DNA of 64,000 nucleotides from Stenogyne calaminthoides (lineage: Eukaryota > Streptophyta > Magnoliopsida > Lamiales > Lamiaceae), in the NCBI GenBank assembly GCA_037126765.1, contig JBBCBC010000002.1, forward strand, positions 50,348,889 to 50,412,888, in the 5' to 3' direction. A program made the position numbers and the translations under genes. Of the stretch, positions 37,012 to 48,745 are shown one piece after another; position 1 is the first letter of the stretch; each line of letters starts with the position of its first letter. The notes beneath the pieces were generated by a model, which saw only the letters and a list, made by a program, of their open reading frames with translations, was not told where the DNA came from and did no database searches.

Positions 37012-39972
37012 TAGTTTTTAAGCTTTGCTCTTTTTAAATGCTTTCAGAATCTCTCCACTTTTTTTAATTGAATTTCATATCCTTAACTTACAAAATTCAA
37101 CATTTAGTCCTTTCAAAATAAGCAAGACTAGGCCTACTGCTTGCTCTTAAATAGTTACTCTTGAGATGATTTCCTTAAAAAGGAATCTTCATTTTGTTAG
37201 GTCGGACGGTAATTAATACTTCCTTCATGTAAAAAAAAAAAAAAAATCATCTAAAATTATTATTTTTCGGAGGTTTTTTGTTTTAAGAATTTCAACGTTG
37301 AAAATTTTAAGAAAACTACAATAACCCAGTTTTCACAACCACGATATCATAAATATCTATCTCTTAGGGTGTGTTTTGTTTATTGGTTAGGTTTGATTCA
37401 TTAAGATTGGATTTGTTGAGATTGCACTATTCATTTGTATAATTATATAACATAATAAGTTGAATGGTATGTAGGATTGTAACATGGGATAATTAGTCAT
37501 TAATGTGATAATATGGTGTTTGGATTTTAGGATTAATGTATTTTTCCACTGACTTTACAAAAATACCCTTTTCATTTCAATTTTAAAATTAATTATTTTT
37601 CCTTTTTAGGGTTTTCTTCGATTGAATCGGCCATTCATTCAACTGACCCTTCATTTTCTTTTCGTCAAAGACGATGAAGAAATTCAAACACTGAACGCGA
37701 TTTCCAATCTTCGACGCCGGTCTACGCGTACAGATGTGTCCAAGTGCAGCTGTGCAAGCTCAAATGTGTAGTAGTGCCACGACGGCTGCTACACCGTCGT
37801 TCTAGTCTCCCCTTTTCCAGAACCACTTATTACAGTCTCCCCTTATATTGAAGTGGATCGTTCATCTTCCAAACTATGGATTCGAGTGATGAGGATATAC
37901 AAGAATTACATGCATCGGGTATTATCTAAATTATTTTAACTTTTTATTCAAAAATGGGGCTTGAGTTAAGGGTATATTAATCGTTTTCAAAATAAGGACT
38001 TCTGCTAGCTTTATATTTACGTGATTATATGGGCTTTGATCTCCCAAATTTGACAGAAATACGTCGATTCGGGCTTCTCAGTACATTGCCGGAATTTTAG
38101 ATCAGTTAACATTTATCTACAATTTGGTATTTTCAGTCATTTATTGAGTTGTTGATTTAGATGTCTATTTGTGGTTTTTCAATGTAGTCCCATTTCCGAT
38201 GCTATACAATTTGTTGGTTTGTTTAATTAATTCAGTTTTTGTTATTCAAAATATGGATTCCAATTTTGAATTGCTATGTGTGGTTATACTTTAATGGTGG
38301 TGTTTGTGGTTATATTCTGTTGATTATCTGAGAGGTACCTGCTGCTTCGATTCGTCAATCTTCGCGAGGAAGATGAAAGAGATGAAATATATATAGTGCG
38401 ATTTTTAACCCCAGTGGGCCGAAAGTGGTTGGCCTTTTATAACAGTGAAAATTCAGTGGCAATATCATAAATATTGTTAAATAGTGAAGGGCAATACGGA
38501 CATTTCAATTTGGACCCAATTGGACAGATTTTGGCAGATAAGTAATCGGACCCCCTGACCTTTGATCAATTGTCCTGCGCATGTGGGTTAAAACACCCTA
38601 TTGGACCCGGGCCCAAAAAATATGGGCCCGGGCCCCCAAAAATATAATGGCCCACTGATTTATCTAACCCCCATACAAAACAAAACACCTAATGATATTA
38701 TTATTATTTTATTTTTAACCTGCCTAATACATTATACAAAACACAATCTAATTATTGATTTTTTATTTTTATTAGTTTTATTTTTTAAGTTATGTTATTA
38801 TATTATGTACAATAACTTCACATGCATTTATTATGGATCCTGTTTTCATCTTATTTTTTTTTTAAATTCCAATCTAATTTAGTTTTATTGAAAGAGCATC
38901 ACACATTTATTGCAATCCACTACAGTCTTTTAGAAGGATGAGTTACCGATACTAATTTGAATTATTACCATGGACTTTATTGACAAGTCACGTGTCATGT
39001 TAAATGTTGGGGATTTTTTTATTTTTTTTTAAATGTGTGGATTAGACCTTTTCTTTTTCAATGTAAGTTACATCATATTAATACGTTACCAGTTTGGTGC
39101 ATGTGAATTGTGATAGAATAAAGGCGATTCCTTCTACATTATCATGCAAGAAAGCAAAAATTGCTACTCCATATCAAATTCTCTATAAAAAAAACACACA
39201 CACACACACAAAAAGTAAAAAGTTAATCCTGTTGTGCCACATAAATTATTTATTTGCGAGACCAATACTATAATCAGTTTGGGCTAGCTCACATTCCAAG
39301 ATAATTCACTGGCCCACTCTGGTTTAGGTTACATATATTTCAAAGCGTTTCTTCAATTTTTCATAACTAAAGAAGAGGATGAATTATAAAAAAAATTATT
39401 AATAAAAAAATTTGAATTATTTAAAAAATTCACTACTAAAATGGACTTTCAACTTTTAACTTATAATTTTTGAAAATTTACTTAATTTAATAAAAGAAAA
39501 AATAAAACATGTTATTTATACGTTGGGGATTATTTTCACCTATTTTTTAAAATTGTTTGAACAATTATTGTAAGCAATACCCATTGTCAAGCGGGCTTAT
39601 TGATGAATATTTGAATTTTTAGGTAAGTTCACATCATATTTAATTGATATGTTACCAGTTTGGTCTGAACAATTAGCTAGTAGCGAAACAAAAATCATAG
39701 TGTTGGATTTTAAGATTGAATTGAGATATATTGATGAATAAAGTGTGTGACTTGAATGAAGTGAGAAAATACATTGTCATGGAGATTGGGAGAATAAGAA
39801 AGAGGATATATAAAAAACGAAAAATATGATACAATTAATATAAGACAAAATATTAACCAAGTTGAGGTTAAAATAATTAACGAATGATTAGTAGAGCATA
39901 CTATTATTACTTTAGTAGAATAAATAAGAAAATATAGTAATACATTTTTATATTATTCTAGTTTTAATAAGC
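37012..39972. repeat. Tandem segmental duplication, copy 2
   Basis: Matches 33958-35750 in the same orientation and order. It is longer because of a 1.3-kb transposon insertion (37367-38689) that is absent from copy 1. Copy 1 preserves the empty site, CTCTTAAGATATTATT. Beyond the end of the block is the remnant ten-cysteine copy D. Confidence 0.75.
37367..38689. mobile_element. Non-autonomous PIF/Harbinger-like element
   Basis: The 1.32-kb insertion starts GGGTGTGTTTTGTTTATTGG and ends in the inverted form ACAAAACAAAACACC. It is flanked by TTA on the left and TAA on the right, consistent with the 3-bp T(T/A)A target of this superfamily after one mutation. Segmental copy 1 gives the uninterrupted site. 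Inside, an ATG at 37876 opens a 17-codon acidic frame beginning MDSSDEDIQEL that then hits a stop; such starts occur in plant transposase ORFs, so this may be a deletion derivative. That last point is inference. Confidence 0.65.
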
Positions 39973-40312
39973 TTACACCATAATTATGACACGGTACAAT
40001 TCAATTGAAACTTATTTTGTGTCTATCAATTGGACATAACTTTGAGCTTGCACGTTTCCAATTGGCCTTATTCATTAAAAATATATATTGCATTAATCTT
40101 ATAGTATTTCATTGTGCATGTTTGATAATAATGTCGTCAATACTGAATTGAAGAAGTTTAGTATTAGTTTATTAATTATACATGATAAATAGATTCTGAA
40201 TTTTTTCCCGAGATTAAAGGTATACATATGTATGTATTAATTGAATCAAAATATTATTTTCTTATTATTTATTCTTGCATCGATCCACCCTTCACTTACA
40301 CTTGGCATAATA

Positions 40313-40512
40313 CCGTGCGGTGATACCAATTCTGAACAATAATTAAAAACTTGTACAATAACCCAATCGACTAAATTATGTAAAATAAACCGATGGATAT
40401 AAAATTTACAAGTGAGCTCATTTTGCTTAAATTTTTTCTTGCATCTAAACACTAAACACTTGACAAATAAGTAAATAATCAATCTAATATACTTTCAGGA
40501 GCTGTTTTTTTT
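40313..40512 (-). pseudogene. Ten-cysteine protein, remnant copy D
   Basis: The minus-strand translation near 40310-40370 retains a VFNYCSELVS-like piece matching the C-terminal IFDYCSTLVS segment of copies A and B. At 40494-40512 the leader motif (CAGAAGCTGTTTGTT in the intact copies) is still visible. Most of the coding part between is missing or scrambled. Confidence 0.55.
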
Positions 40513-40596
40513 ATACAATCGTAGTGATGTTTCGTAAGCAACATAGAATCAAGCTATATCACAACATTTGCCGTATTATTCAATTAATCAAACATA

Positions 40597-40598
<2 letters not shown>

Positions 40599-40648
<50 letters not shown>
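40599..40648. repeat. (AT)25 microsatellite
   Basis: About 50 bp of uninterrupted AT dinucleotides, likely variable in length. Confidence 0.95.
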
Positions 40649-40653
<5 letters not shown>

Positions 40654-40904
40654 TATGCTCTTTTTTCATTTCTGTCGCAAAATATTATTATGTAGTTTCA
40701 ATTCTGTCACAAAAGATAATAAAGTGTAAGAAAATTGAATTAACTAATATACGAGAAAATATAATCTTCCTTACGTCGATAAGATTAATTAAGATGATCA
40801 TCTTCAAGTTTGAATGTTTGATTATACTGATATTACAAACATTACGACACGTTACAATTCAAAGGGAAATCATTTTGTGTGTCAATCAACTTAATACAAT
40901 TGTC

Positions 40905-41160
40905 AAGCGTGATAGTTCAAGTGGTTAGAAACCCACCACCGGTACGGCGGCATCTTAGGTTTTAAGACACGGAGAGAATATTTATTCTCTTTTGCTGTGG
41001 TCTCCATGTTGTTACGTTGCAATTTCGGAGGGTTCGAGACATGAAGAGTATGGTCCCCCTGTTGTTACGTTGTTGCGGTTTCGAGTAGTCTTCGAAGAAA
41101 TTATCCTAATTAATTATATTAGGAAACTATTAGGTAGCAGATTCACATAAGACTAGTTAA
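40905..41160 (+). repeat. SINE-like unit with tRNA-type A and B boxes
   Basis: TAGTTCAAGTGGTTAGAAAC matches a Pol III A-box, and GGTTCGAGAC at about 41031 matches a B-box; a second, weaker B-box-like word lies at about 40953. A related unit lies at 61003-61275. Boundaries and target duplication were not resolved. Confidence 0.4.
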
Positions 41161-41984
41161 TAAAGATCCATCAGATAAAATAAAGGGTTGAATTTAACAC
41201 CTTAAAATAAACATTCTGCCATTAAAACAAAAAGAATCATTTATCCATACTATGAGAATATCACACAATACATGAACTATATTCATCATTGAATGAAGTA
41301 GGTCGATAAACAATTTTAATTATTCCATTTTTATTTTTTAGCTATTTATTGGGGCACCAACCAACCTCCATATATCAGATTTCTTTTTCCCACATTGGAA
41401 ACAAATCCGCAAAAAACTCTCCCCACTCTCTCATTATTTTCTCTACGTCAAACCTGCATTTGACGTGAAAAAGGCGTGAAAAATACATATTATTTATGTT
41501 TTTTCCATAATTAATCCTCATTGCAATCGGCATTTGTTAATTCTTCCCTAAGCTCTTAAATACAAATTTCATCTCTATTAGATTTTATTTTATCGATAAA
41601 ATATCACTTCTATGATATTTATACTTTTTGGTGGTTTAGCCTGCATGTTATATTGTGATGTGTTTCGGGCTTCTCTACCAACTGCGGTAAGATTCAAATG
41701 CATTTCAGATGCGGATTTTTTATCCACGGGTAACTTATTTACATACACATTTATGATTTCTGTTAATTTTAATTATAATTAATTACTATAAATAATTAAT
41801 ATTTTACATTAATAAATGTATTTATGTATTAATATGACAAAAATAAACTTTCAGACTGGGGAGCTCTTTTTTGTCATAGTAAGACATTCATACATTTTTT
41901 TTAGTGCAAGATATTAGTTATTTTAAGTAATTAACCACAATTAAAGTTAACTAAAAGCTTAGATGTGTAAATGAGCATATGTAC
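41161..41984. other. Intergenic spacer
   Basis: AT-rich, no gene or element ends recognised. Confidence 0.3.
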
Positions 41985-42480
41985 CGGCGGATGAAGTAAC
42001 CATCATCTTAAACACATTTGACTTTTGCAACATTTGGTGGATAACCCAACCCCTAAACTCATCACAGTGTGATATGCAGACAAAACCATCAGCTGAGCCA
42101 TGGATATCATGATAAAATTGTCATTTATCGGTAAATAAATCTAATAGAGATCACATTTATATATATAAGGCTTAGGGAAAAATTAACAAAGGGGACTACT
42201 TGCTTAAGAGGGATAATTATGAAAAAAGAACGTACATCATTTGCATTTTTCAAGCCTTTTTCAAGCAACTCCTCAATTACAGCACTAAAAATCTTTGACC
42301 CCTAAATTGGAGGTCCAGCCCCTAAAGAAAATGTGTCAATATATATATTAAATACATTAATATAAAAAATCAGGCTAATTATTATTAAATGTATAAATCA
42401 ACTACAAAAAATTACATGAAGGAGAGGTTACCATAATAAAGAATCCATCTATGGTCCCCTCTTCTGATAAACAAACTGCA
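41985..42480 (-). pseudogene. Pectin acetylesterase pseudogene
   Basis: Three exons of the gene at 27638-31653 remain in order. An exon 2-like piece at about 42478-42431 keeps the TGCAG/TTTGTTT acceptor junction. An exon 5-like piece at about 42331-42247 has an in-frame TAG where the intact gene has TTTAGG. An exon 6-like piece at about 42105-41985 keeps HCDEFR but has lost the GASAGG nucleophile region and the frame. Exons 1, 3, 4 and 7-12 are missing. The matching promoter block follows at 42505-42780. Confidence 0.75.
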
Positions 42481-42499
42481 ATAATCATAACATGAACAT

Positions 42500-42960
42500 G
42501 AGTTATGGGAACCTTTGCCATCCATTCCAGGAAAGAAATAATTAACTCTGCCAAACTTTTAAGATGTAATTAATGTTGCATGATATGGACTCAATTATCA
42601 TACATGAAAACAGATAGTTTTATCAATCTTTAGCTTGGTAATTAGTAGTGCCCATATCAACATTCGATTAACAACACGGTATGGAAAAAAAGGGCAGTTC
42701 CTTGCACATTATCAGAGATTCATAATGTGATTTGTTATGCACTACAAATAGCTAAGTCAAACTTCAGAAAAAAATTCAGAAACAAACAATTATGCTTCCT
42801 CTCAATTATCTGAAATCGTATGCTTCAAATAAATATCAGCCTTCATTTTTTTCATTCAAATTGGGCCACATGATTTATTAATTTCCAAGCCCATTGAGTT
42901 AATTCTCTTTGGACCGACCAAAAAAAGACATCTTTTGGGGCCGACCCAAATAATGTGTAC
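42500..42960. repeat. Second copy of the acetylesterase upstream block
   Basis: Aligns with 31965-32230 and, further out, with 32524-32600, in the same orientation relative to the pseudogene. It shows that the acetylesterase was duplicated together with its promoter. Confidence 0.65.
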
Positions 42961-44710
42961 ATTAGGGTTTTTTTCGGGAATAATGTGTAAGGATGTGTTT
43001 TCAAACTCTAAAAAAAATATATATATATTTTTTTTTTTTAGAAAATTGTGAGAGATAGTTTAGATAGTTTTGAGAAAAAATAATTCTAAAAGTTATTTTT
43101 AATGTTTCAAAAGAATCAAAACATACTTTAAATTATATTGATACTCAATTTTAATGTGTATTCCCATGTACGAAAATTAGATCACACGCATACATAAAAA
43201 GAAAATAGGTATGGACAATATATTATATATTCCTATTTGTCCTTTTTGTGGATTATATTTTCAAAGGAGATGGTTTCATAACAAAAGGTCAATTTATCTT
43301 TTCAGATGAAAATCTCAGTTTTTTATTTACTATTGCATGGAATAAAAATGAGAATAAAATTTGTATACATAAATACCACTGGACGCAATTGATTTGTATT
43401 ATTACAAACAAAAAAAAAATGTTAGTTGTTTCATTGTTGTAATATCCTTCTAAAAGTTTGTTAAAATGTGCCGTTACAAGATTTTAATGCATTCTTACAA
43501 ATATAGTAGAACAGAAACCTACATAAAACATATGCATTTATATTTCCTCAAGTTTGATAAATTCAAGGGGGAATGTTATTTGCACCCCAGTATTACTGAA
43601 ATGCATACATCATTCGATCAAATCAAAATACTAAAAAATTAAGAATTGTCTATCCTAAAAATGTATTTATGCATTCAAGATGTTTTTTTTTTTTTTTGAA
43701 TTAAATTTTTTTGTAGTCATGTGGACAATTAATTTCATTTTTATTTTTATATCTGTGTGCCACCTCGCTTTTTTAATACATACAATTAAGTAAATATTTT
43801 ATCATATTAGACACATTTGGGAAAATCTTGGGCTATAGTTGGTGGCTTCTTGTTCTGTTCCTCTTCCATGACAGCGGCTATAACTAAATCTTTTATACAG
43901 TTAATTCAAATATTTTTTAGATACTAACACTTACACTTTTAATAAAAATAAAATGTGATGCAATCCACATTAATTCTATTTTTTCGATGATATCTATATG
44001 AATTCTATTTTTTCGAGCCCATTTTTATTTAATATTAGGAAACAAAAACAACTAAACAATTTTCTAAAGTTTTATGTTTAATTTTTAGTATATTTTTGGT
44101 ATTTGTAGAGATATATTACTGAATGAAGATTTTATTTCTTTAAAAATAATTGGGAAATATATAAAAAAAAATTAATTCAAATTTTTTTTCCTACTAATTT
44201 AATAAATCTATAAAACAAATAGTGCCACATAAACATAAAAATTCAATCAACTTTGCAACATGTAAAAAAAAAAAGTCAAACAAACTGCCACATAAGCATT
44301 AACATGTTTGGTGACCTCTTATAGCAGGTAATCAGATTAATTTCAAAATATTTATGAAGTTAAAGGACCAAAATTAAAAAGTTCAAACTATTAGAACCAA
44401 TATCAAAATTTAATCCTTTTTTTTTTTATTCATTTATTCTTTAAAAAACTCATAGACCGTGTGAATTTAGAACTTTTTCGATTATCATTAACAATGAAGT
44501 ATGTCTTTCTTTACCCCCATATCATATAGCTATACCTTTATGGCAACATTTTGTATGTCTCAAATACACGGCGCAATTCCAATGCATTTTTTAATATGTA
44601 ATTTATTTTATTAAAATATATAATTTATTTATACTGATATGTTTTGGTATTCATTATTTTGCCTTTGTCGAATGCCATGGGTCTAAGTGGCATGGATCTC
44701 TGATAATCAT
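42961..44710. other. Intergenic spacer, no supported gene
   Basis: Long A/T runs (for example about 43030 and 43682) and a partial copy of a foldback repeat at about 44345-44410 (GGACCAAAATTAAAAAGTTC). A short open frame at 43248-43442 shows no recognisable domain. Confidence 0.35.
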
Positions 44711-45027
44711 GGGTATGTTCGTTCGGGCTAATAGTGGGCGTAAAAATTTGAACTTTGAAGTTTTAGAATTTTAAAATCTTGATGAATAGTTAAAATGTAT
44801 GTTTGTTATGAAATTTTATAGGGTAGGATGGTGGAAAAGATTATTGATGTGATATTATTACATTATTTGAACGTATTGAGATAATAAAAAGTATAATAGT
44901 AATAGGTTATGAGATAGAGTAGGATTAATAAAATTTCAAAATCCTTACTTTAATTCTCAAAACAAGTGAAAGGTTTGAGATTGTAAAATTCAAAATCTGT
45001 CGGGACAGTCAGGAAACGAACATACCC
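44711..45027. mobile_element. MITE with GGGTATGTTCGTT ends
   Basis: The inverted ends GGGTATGTTCGTT and AACGAACATACCC are flanked by TCAT on both sides. The element is 317 bp and non-coding. A diverged copy in reverse orientation lies at about 49389-49735. Confidence 0.7.
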
Positions 45028-45677
45028 TCATTTCTTTCCATTCGAATTTAAATCCAGTTAGGCCACATATTTTACTATTCCGAAATCCGAAGCCCACCGA
45101 CTTGATTTTAATTGGGCTAACCGAAATATTTTTGGCTCAATGATTTAGTTCTAGAATCTGTGTATTTTATTTTCCAAATATGTACGTAAAGGATCAATAT
45201 TGAAAAGATATAAATGTTTGGATCAATATAAAAAACAGAACAACTTATTGGACTGCAAAAATTAGAATCCTAAAATAAAAATCAGAACCCTATGATACCC
45301 ATTTTAATTGCCTAATTGATCGATATTTTCATTTTCAATTAATTTTTTTTTTTTATTTAACGTTATATGGAGTAGTGATTCAGCAATACGTGGACCCTTT
45401 TTTGGCCTATTGTTTTCAATTTCATATCAAAAGGGAACCAAAATTATATTGCTGGAAAACACGACACTTTCACACATCATTTCTTAAATTTGATAAATGA
45501 GTATCTAGTTTTATATGCAGACACGTGTTTTATAATTAATTGACATTCTCAAGTGAAAACAACATACATTAGGGAAGTGATATTTTTATTAATAATAATT
45601 GAGAAGATAGTTAACAACTTTTACTCTATTAAATTTTTTACATTGATTAAATCTTTTACATAAATTAAAATTATATA

Positions 45678-45927
45678 CTCCCTCATTCCATAGAGATAGC
45701 TACATTTTTTTACATGTTCCAAATTATAGCCACACTTTCTTTCATATTTAAATAATAAATGTTTAATCGATAATTCTACTCTTAATTAAACTTAATATAG
45801 TATTAACTTTGAAATTTTAACTATTAAAATTCTAATAGAAAATCAATAGACATATTAGCTAAACTTGTTAATATTTATTAATTTTTGCGTAAAGTTAAAT
45901 GTTGCTCTCTTTGTAGAACATATGGAG
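45678..45927. mobile_element. Stowaway-type MITE, diverged
   Basis: The ends CTCCCTCATTCCATAGAG and CATATGGAG are each flanked by TA. The element is 250 bp and AT-rich. Only the outer bases of the two ends still pair. Confidence 0.55.
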
Positions 45928-45954
45928 TAATCCAATAATCACAAACTCTCATTT

Positions 45955-46140
45955 AAAATTTGTTCATCCTATAAAATTAATATAATTATATTTATAAATT
46001 AATATCATTATTTTTATAAATTAATATCTAATAAACATTAGAATATTAGTTTATAAAAATAATAGTATCAATTTATAAATATTATGATATTAATTTATAA
46101 GTGTAATAGTATAAATTTTATTTTATAAATAAGTTTCACC
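45955..46140. repeat. AT-rich array of an about 30-bp unit
   Basis: Repeats of AATTAATATCATAAT/TTTATAAATTAAT words. A longer relative with GTGAAATTTGTT-type ends is at 52812-53040. Confidence 0.45.
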
Positions 46141-46876
46141 AAAGACCTACTTTGCAGTAACATATTCCAAATTATTTCAATTATCTAATGAAATGATATA
46201 GGTAAACAAAGTCTTATACACATCGGTACACCGCATGCACCGAATTACTAATTATATAAGGTAATAATGTACAATGGTTGTGGTTCGATTCATTTGTTCT
46301 ATTTTCCATATTCTGTTGGTATTTTATATCCCATTGGATTTTTAATGCATAGACCTAAAATATATAATAGTTCGTTGAATTTTTATTATTATTCTATGTC
46401 ATTCATTTATATTATAAAATAAAAAATAAAAAACTAATTATAAAACATGTGATCTCATCCCAATTGATTTATTGAATCTCACTTTAGTATTTCATACAAT
46501 ATTTATTTTATATTTTTATGATGTGAATTTAGAATAGTTTTTGCAATAGATGATGAGTGGTGACATGCCATGTTTTTCAAATTATGACTCATTTATTGCA
46601 ATTTCATGAGTGACCGCTACTCCTCCATCAGTTTCATCAATAATTGAGTTTTCCCATACATATTTTAGCCTTTCCTATTTTTTTGGTCTTCATTGATTAG
46701 GAAACCAATGTTCAAAGAGAGTGGGCTGGACATGCATCATTATTTTTTGACTCTGTTTAATTTTTCTTTAAACAAATCTATTTAAATTTACATAAAAATA
46801 ACTTTATATGGTACTTACATTAAAACAAAAAAAGACAATGATAGCTAGTTCTTAAAAAAAAAGGGTTATTATTCTA

Positions 46877-47472
46877 AAGGCTAAATAATTAAATTTAGCA
46901 CATACTTTTAATTTTTCATCATTTTAACATATATTTTTCTCTCTCCAAATTTACCACATACTTTCACTCACTTAATAATTAAAAACATCCTGAATCACCA
47001 TTTTTTGTAAGATTCGTCTGATGCAGTAGTTTGAGTTTACTTATCTTGCTGATGTAAAAATATTAAAATAAAAAAATAAAAAATATCACCATCTAAAATT
47101 AAAAAATAGTGTCTTGATATGTTTGTATATCCCGCGTTTTCTAATCTTAGGTGATGATTTTTTTAATTTTTTTTAATTTTAAAATAAAAAAATAAAAAAT
47201 ATCACCACCTAAAATTAAAAAATAGTGTCTTGATATGTTTGTATATCCCGCGTTTTCTAATCTTAGGTGATGATTTTTTTAATTTTAATATTTACACGTT
47301 AGCATGATAGGTGGATTTGGACGACCACATCAGACAGACCCTGTCGAAAATAATGACTCGGGATGTTTTTAAATATTAAGTGAAAATATGTGCTAAATTT
47401 TGAAAAGAGAAAAAATATATGTTAAAATTGATGAAAAATGAAAAGTATAGGCTAGATTTGATTATTTGGTTT
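46877..47472. mobile_element. Long-armed foldback element with internal tandem duplication
   Basis: The left arm (from GGCTAAATAATTAAATTTAG) and right arm (to GGCTAGATTTGATTATTTGG) are inverted copies. Pairing continues inwards to near 47085 on the left and 47285 on the right. The centre holds two nearly identical direct copies of about 120 bp (about 47070-47165 and 47180-47283), each itself bracketed by inverted ATCACC/GGTGAT words. No coding capacity. Confidence 0.75.
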
Positions 47473-47559
47473 ATCTAAAAAAATCCAATGAGCAGTAGTT
47501 ACGGATTAAAATTAAGGGACGTATACGAATGCTTTTGTATTTGAGCATTGATTACATTT

Positions 47560-48200
47560 AGAACCCATTTTTTATCCTAAAAGAAATTTAATTGATAAAG
47601 GGCATGAGAAGTACCCGATTTTACAATGAATAAGACAGAAATTGCCAGAAAGAATTACAAAGAAATCTGATTTGTAAACAATTCTAAATCAAGAATTACT
47701 CTCAACTCAGAACACCACTCATTATACGTCACTCTGTGTCTCCAAGTTCCTCTTGCATTGATTCAGCTCCAAAGTCTTCTTTTAACTTCTTTTAACTTCT
47801 TCTACGATTTCCTTAACCTCTGCTTTTTCTTTTCGAAAGATTATGGCATTTCGAATTCCAAACGGTCCAAACAATACAATCTCACAAGCCCACCATGAGG
47901 GTCTTCTCATCCTTCCCTCCAATAGGTCTACTAAAATGGAGTAGACTTATCTTTGAGTTGGATGTTATGATCGTGCACACTCCAAACCAATTAACACATT
48001 TCATCCAGATATGAAACTACAAAATAACATTCAAATAGAACATGTCTTAAGGTTTCTGGTTCCGAGTTGCAAAATGGACAATAAATAGTTGAACCTTGTG
48101 GGGGTGCATTCCGTCTTCTCAAGTTCATCGTGGTTGGAATTCGATCCCACATTTAGAACCGATTTAATAGAGAACAAACCATATATGAGTTAAGTTTCAT
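47560..48200 (-). pseudogene. LINE remnant with zf-RVT-type zinc-binding domain
   Basis: The minus-strand translation (starting near 48165) contains WDRIPTTMNLRRRNAPP, then CPFC, then ETLRHVLFEC. This is the W..IP, CPxC and ET..H.LF.C layout of the zinc-binding region after reverse transcriptase in plant LINE-like elements. Stops and frame breaks follow, so it is dead. No reverse-transcriptase core was found upstream. Confidence 0.7.
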
Positions 48201-48745
48201 TTTATTTTCACTTAAAAAAAAAAATCCTTTTTACACCTACGAAGTTTAGGCTTAAAATATTTTTTAGATTTTTTTTCAAACATAGTACCTTCGTATATTA
48301 ATTTGTTATTTTTTTCTTTCGACAGGATAATTTGTGAATGCATTATGGATTATGGAGTAAGAATTGTAGTTTGTCTTTGGTTGTTTTGTGTTTTTTATAA
48401 CTATGATGTGCTCATTTATAAGTGCATATTTTATTTTTATAAATGCGACATAAGAAATATAAAAAAATTGAAGGAGATTATTTTAGTAGTCGTTGGACCG
48501 TCCATCCAACCGATTGTACCGAAAAAGGGCCGTTCACTGACCGACATCATATGCATAAACTAGACCGCTATTATAGTTCAACATATGTAGCCTTCCGCAA
48601 ACGTCAACACACAAAAAAATTAAAGATGAAAGAATTTTACATTAGTTCATGAAAAAGACAATGTCGATTCTTACGGATTTGCTATATTAGAATTAAAGTT
48701 TTTAATTGCTTAAATCTATATACCAATTTTTTATTTCTTTTTATG

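Noticed and set aside
40524..40928. 134-codon frame across the (AT)n microsatellite
   Set aside because: A long Tyr-Ile run comes from the AT repeat; the rest is low complexity without a domain.
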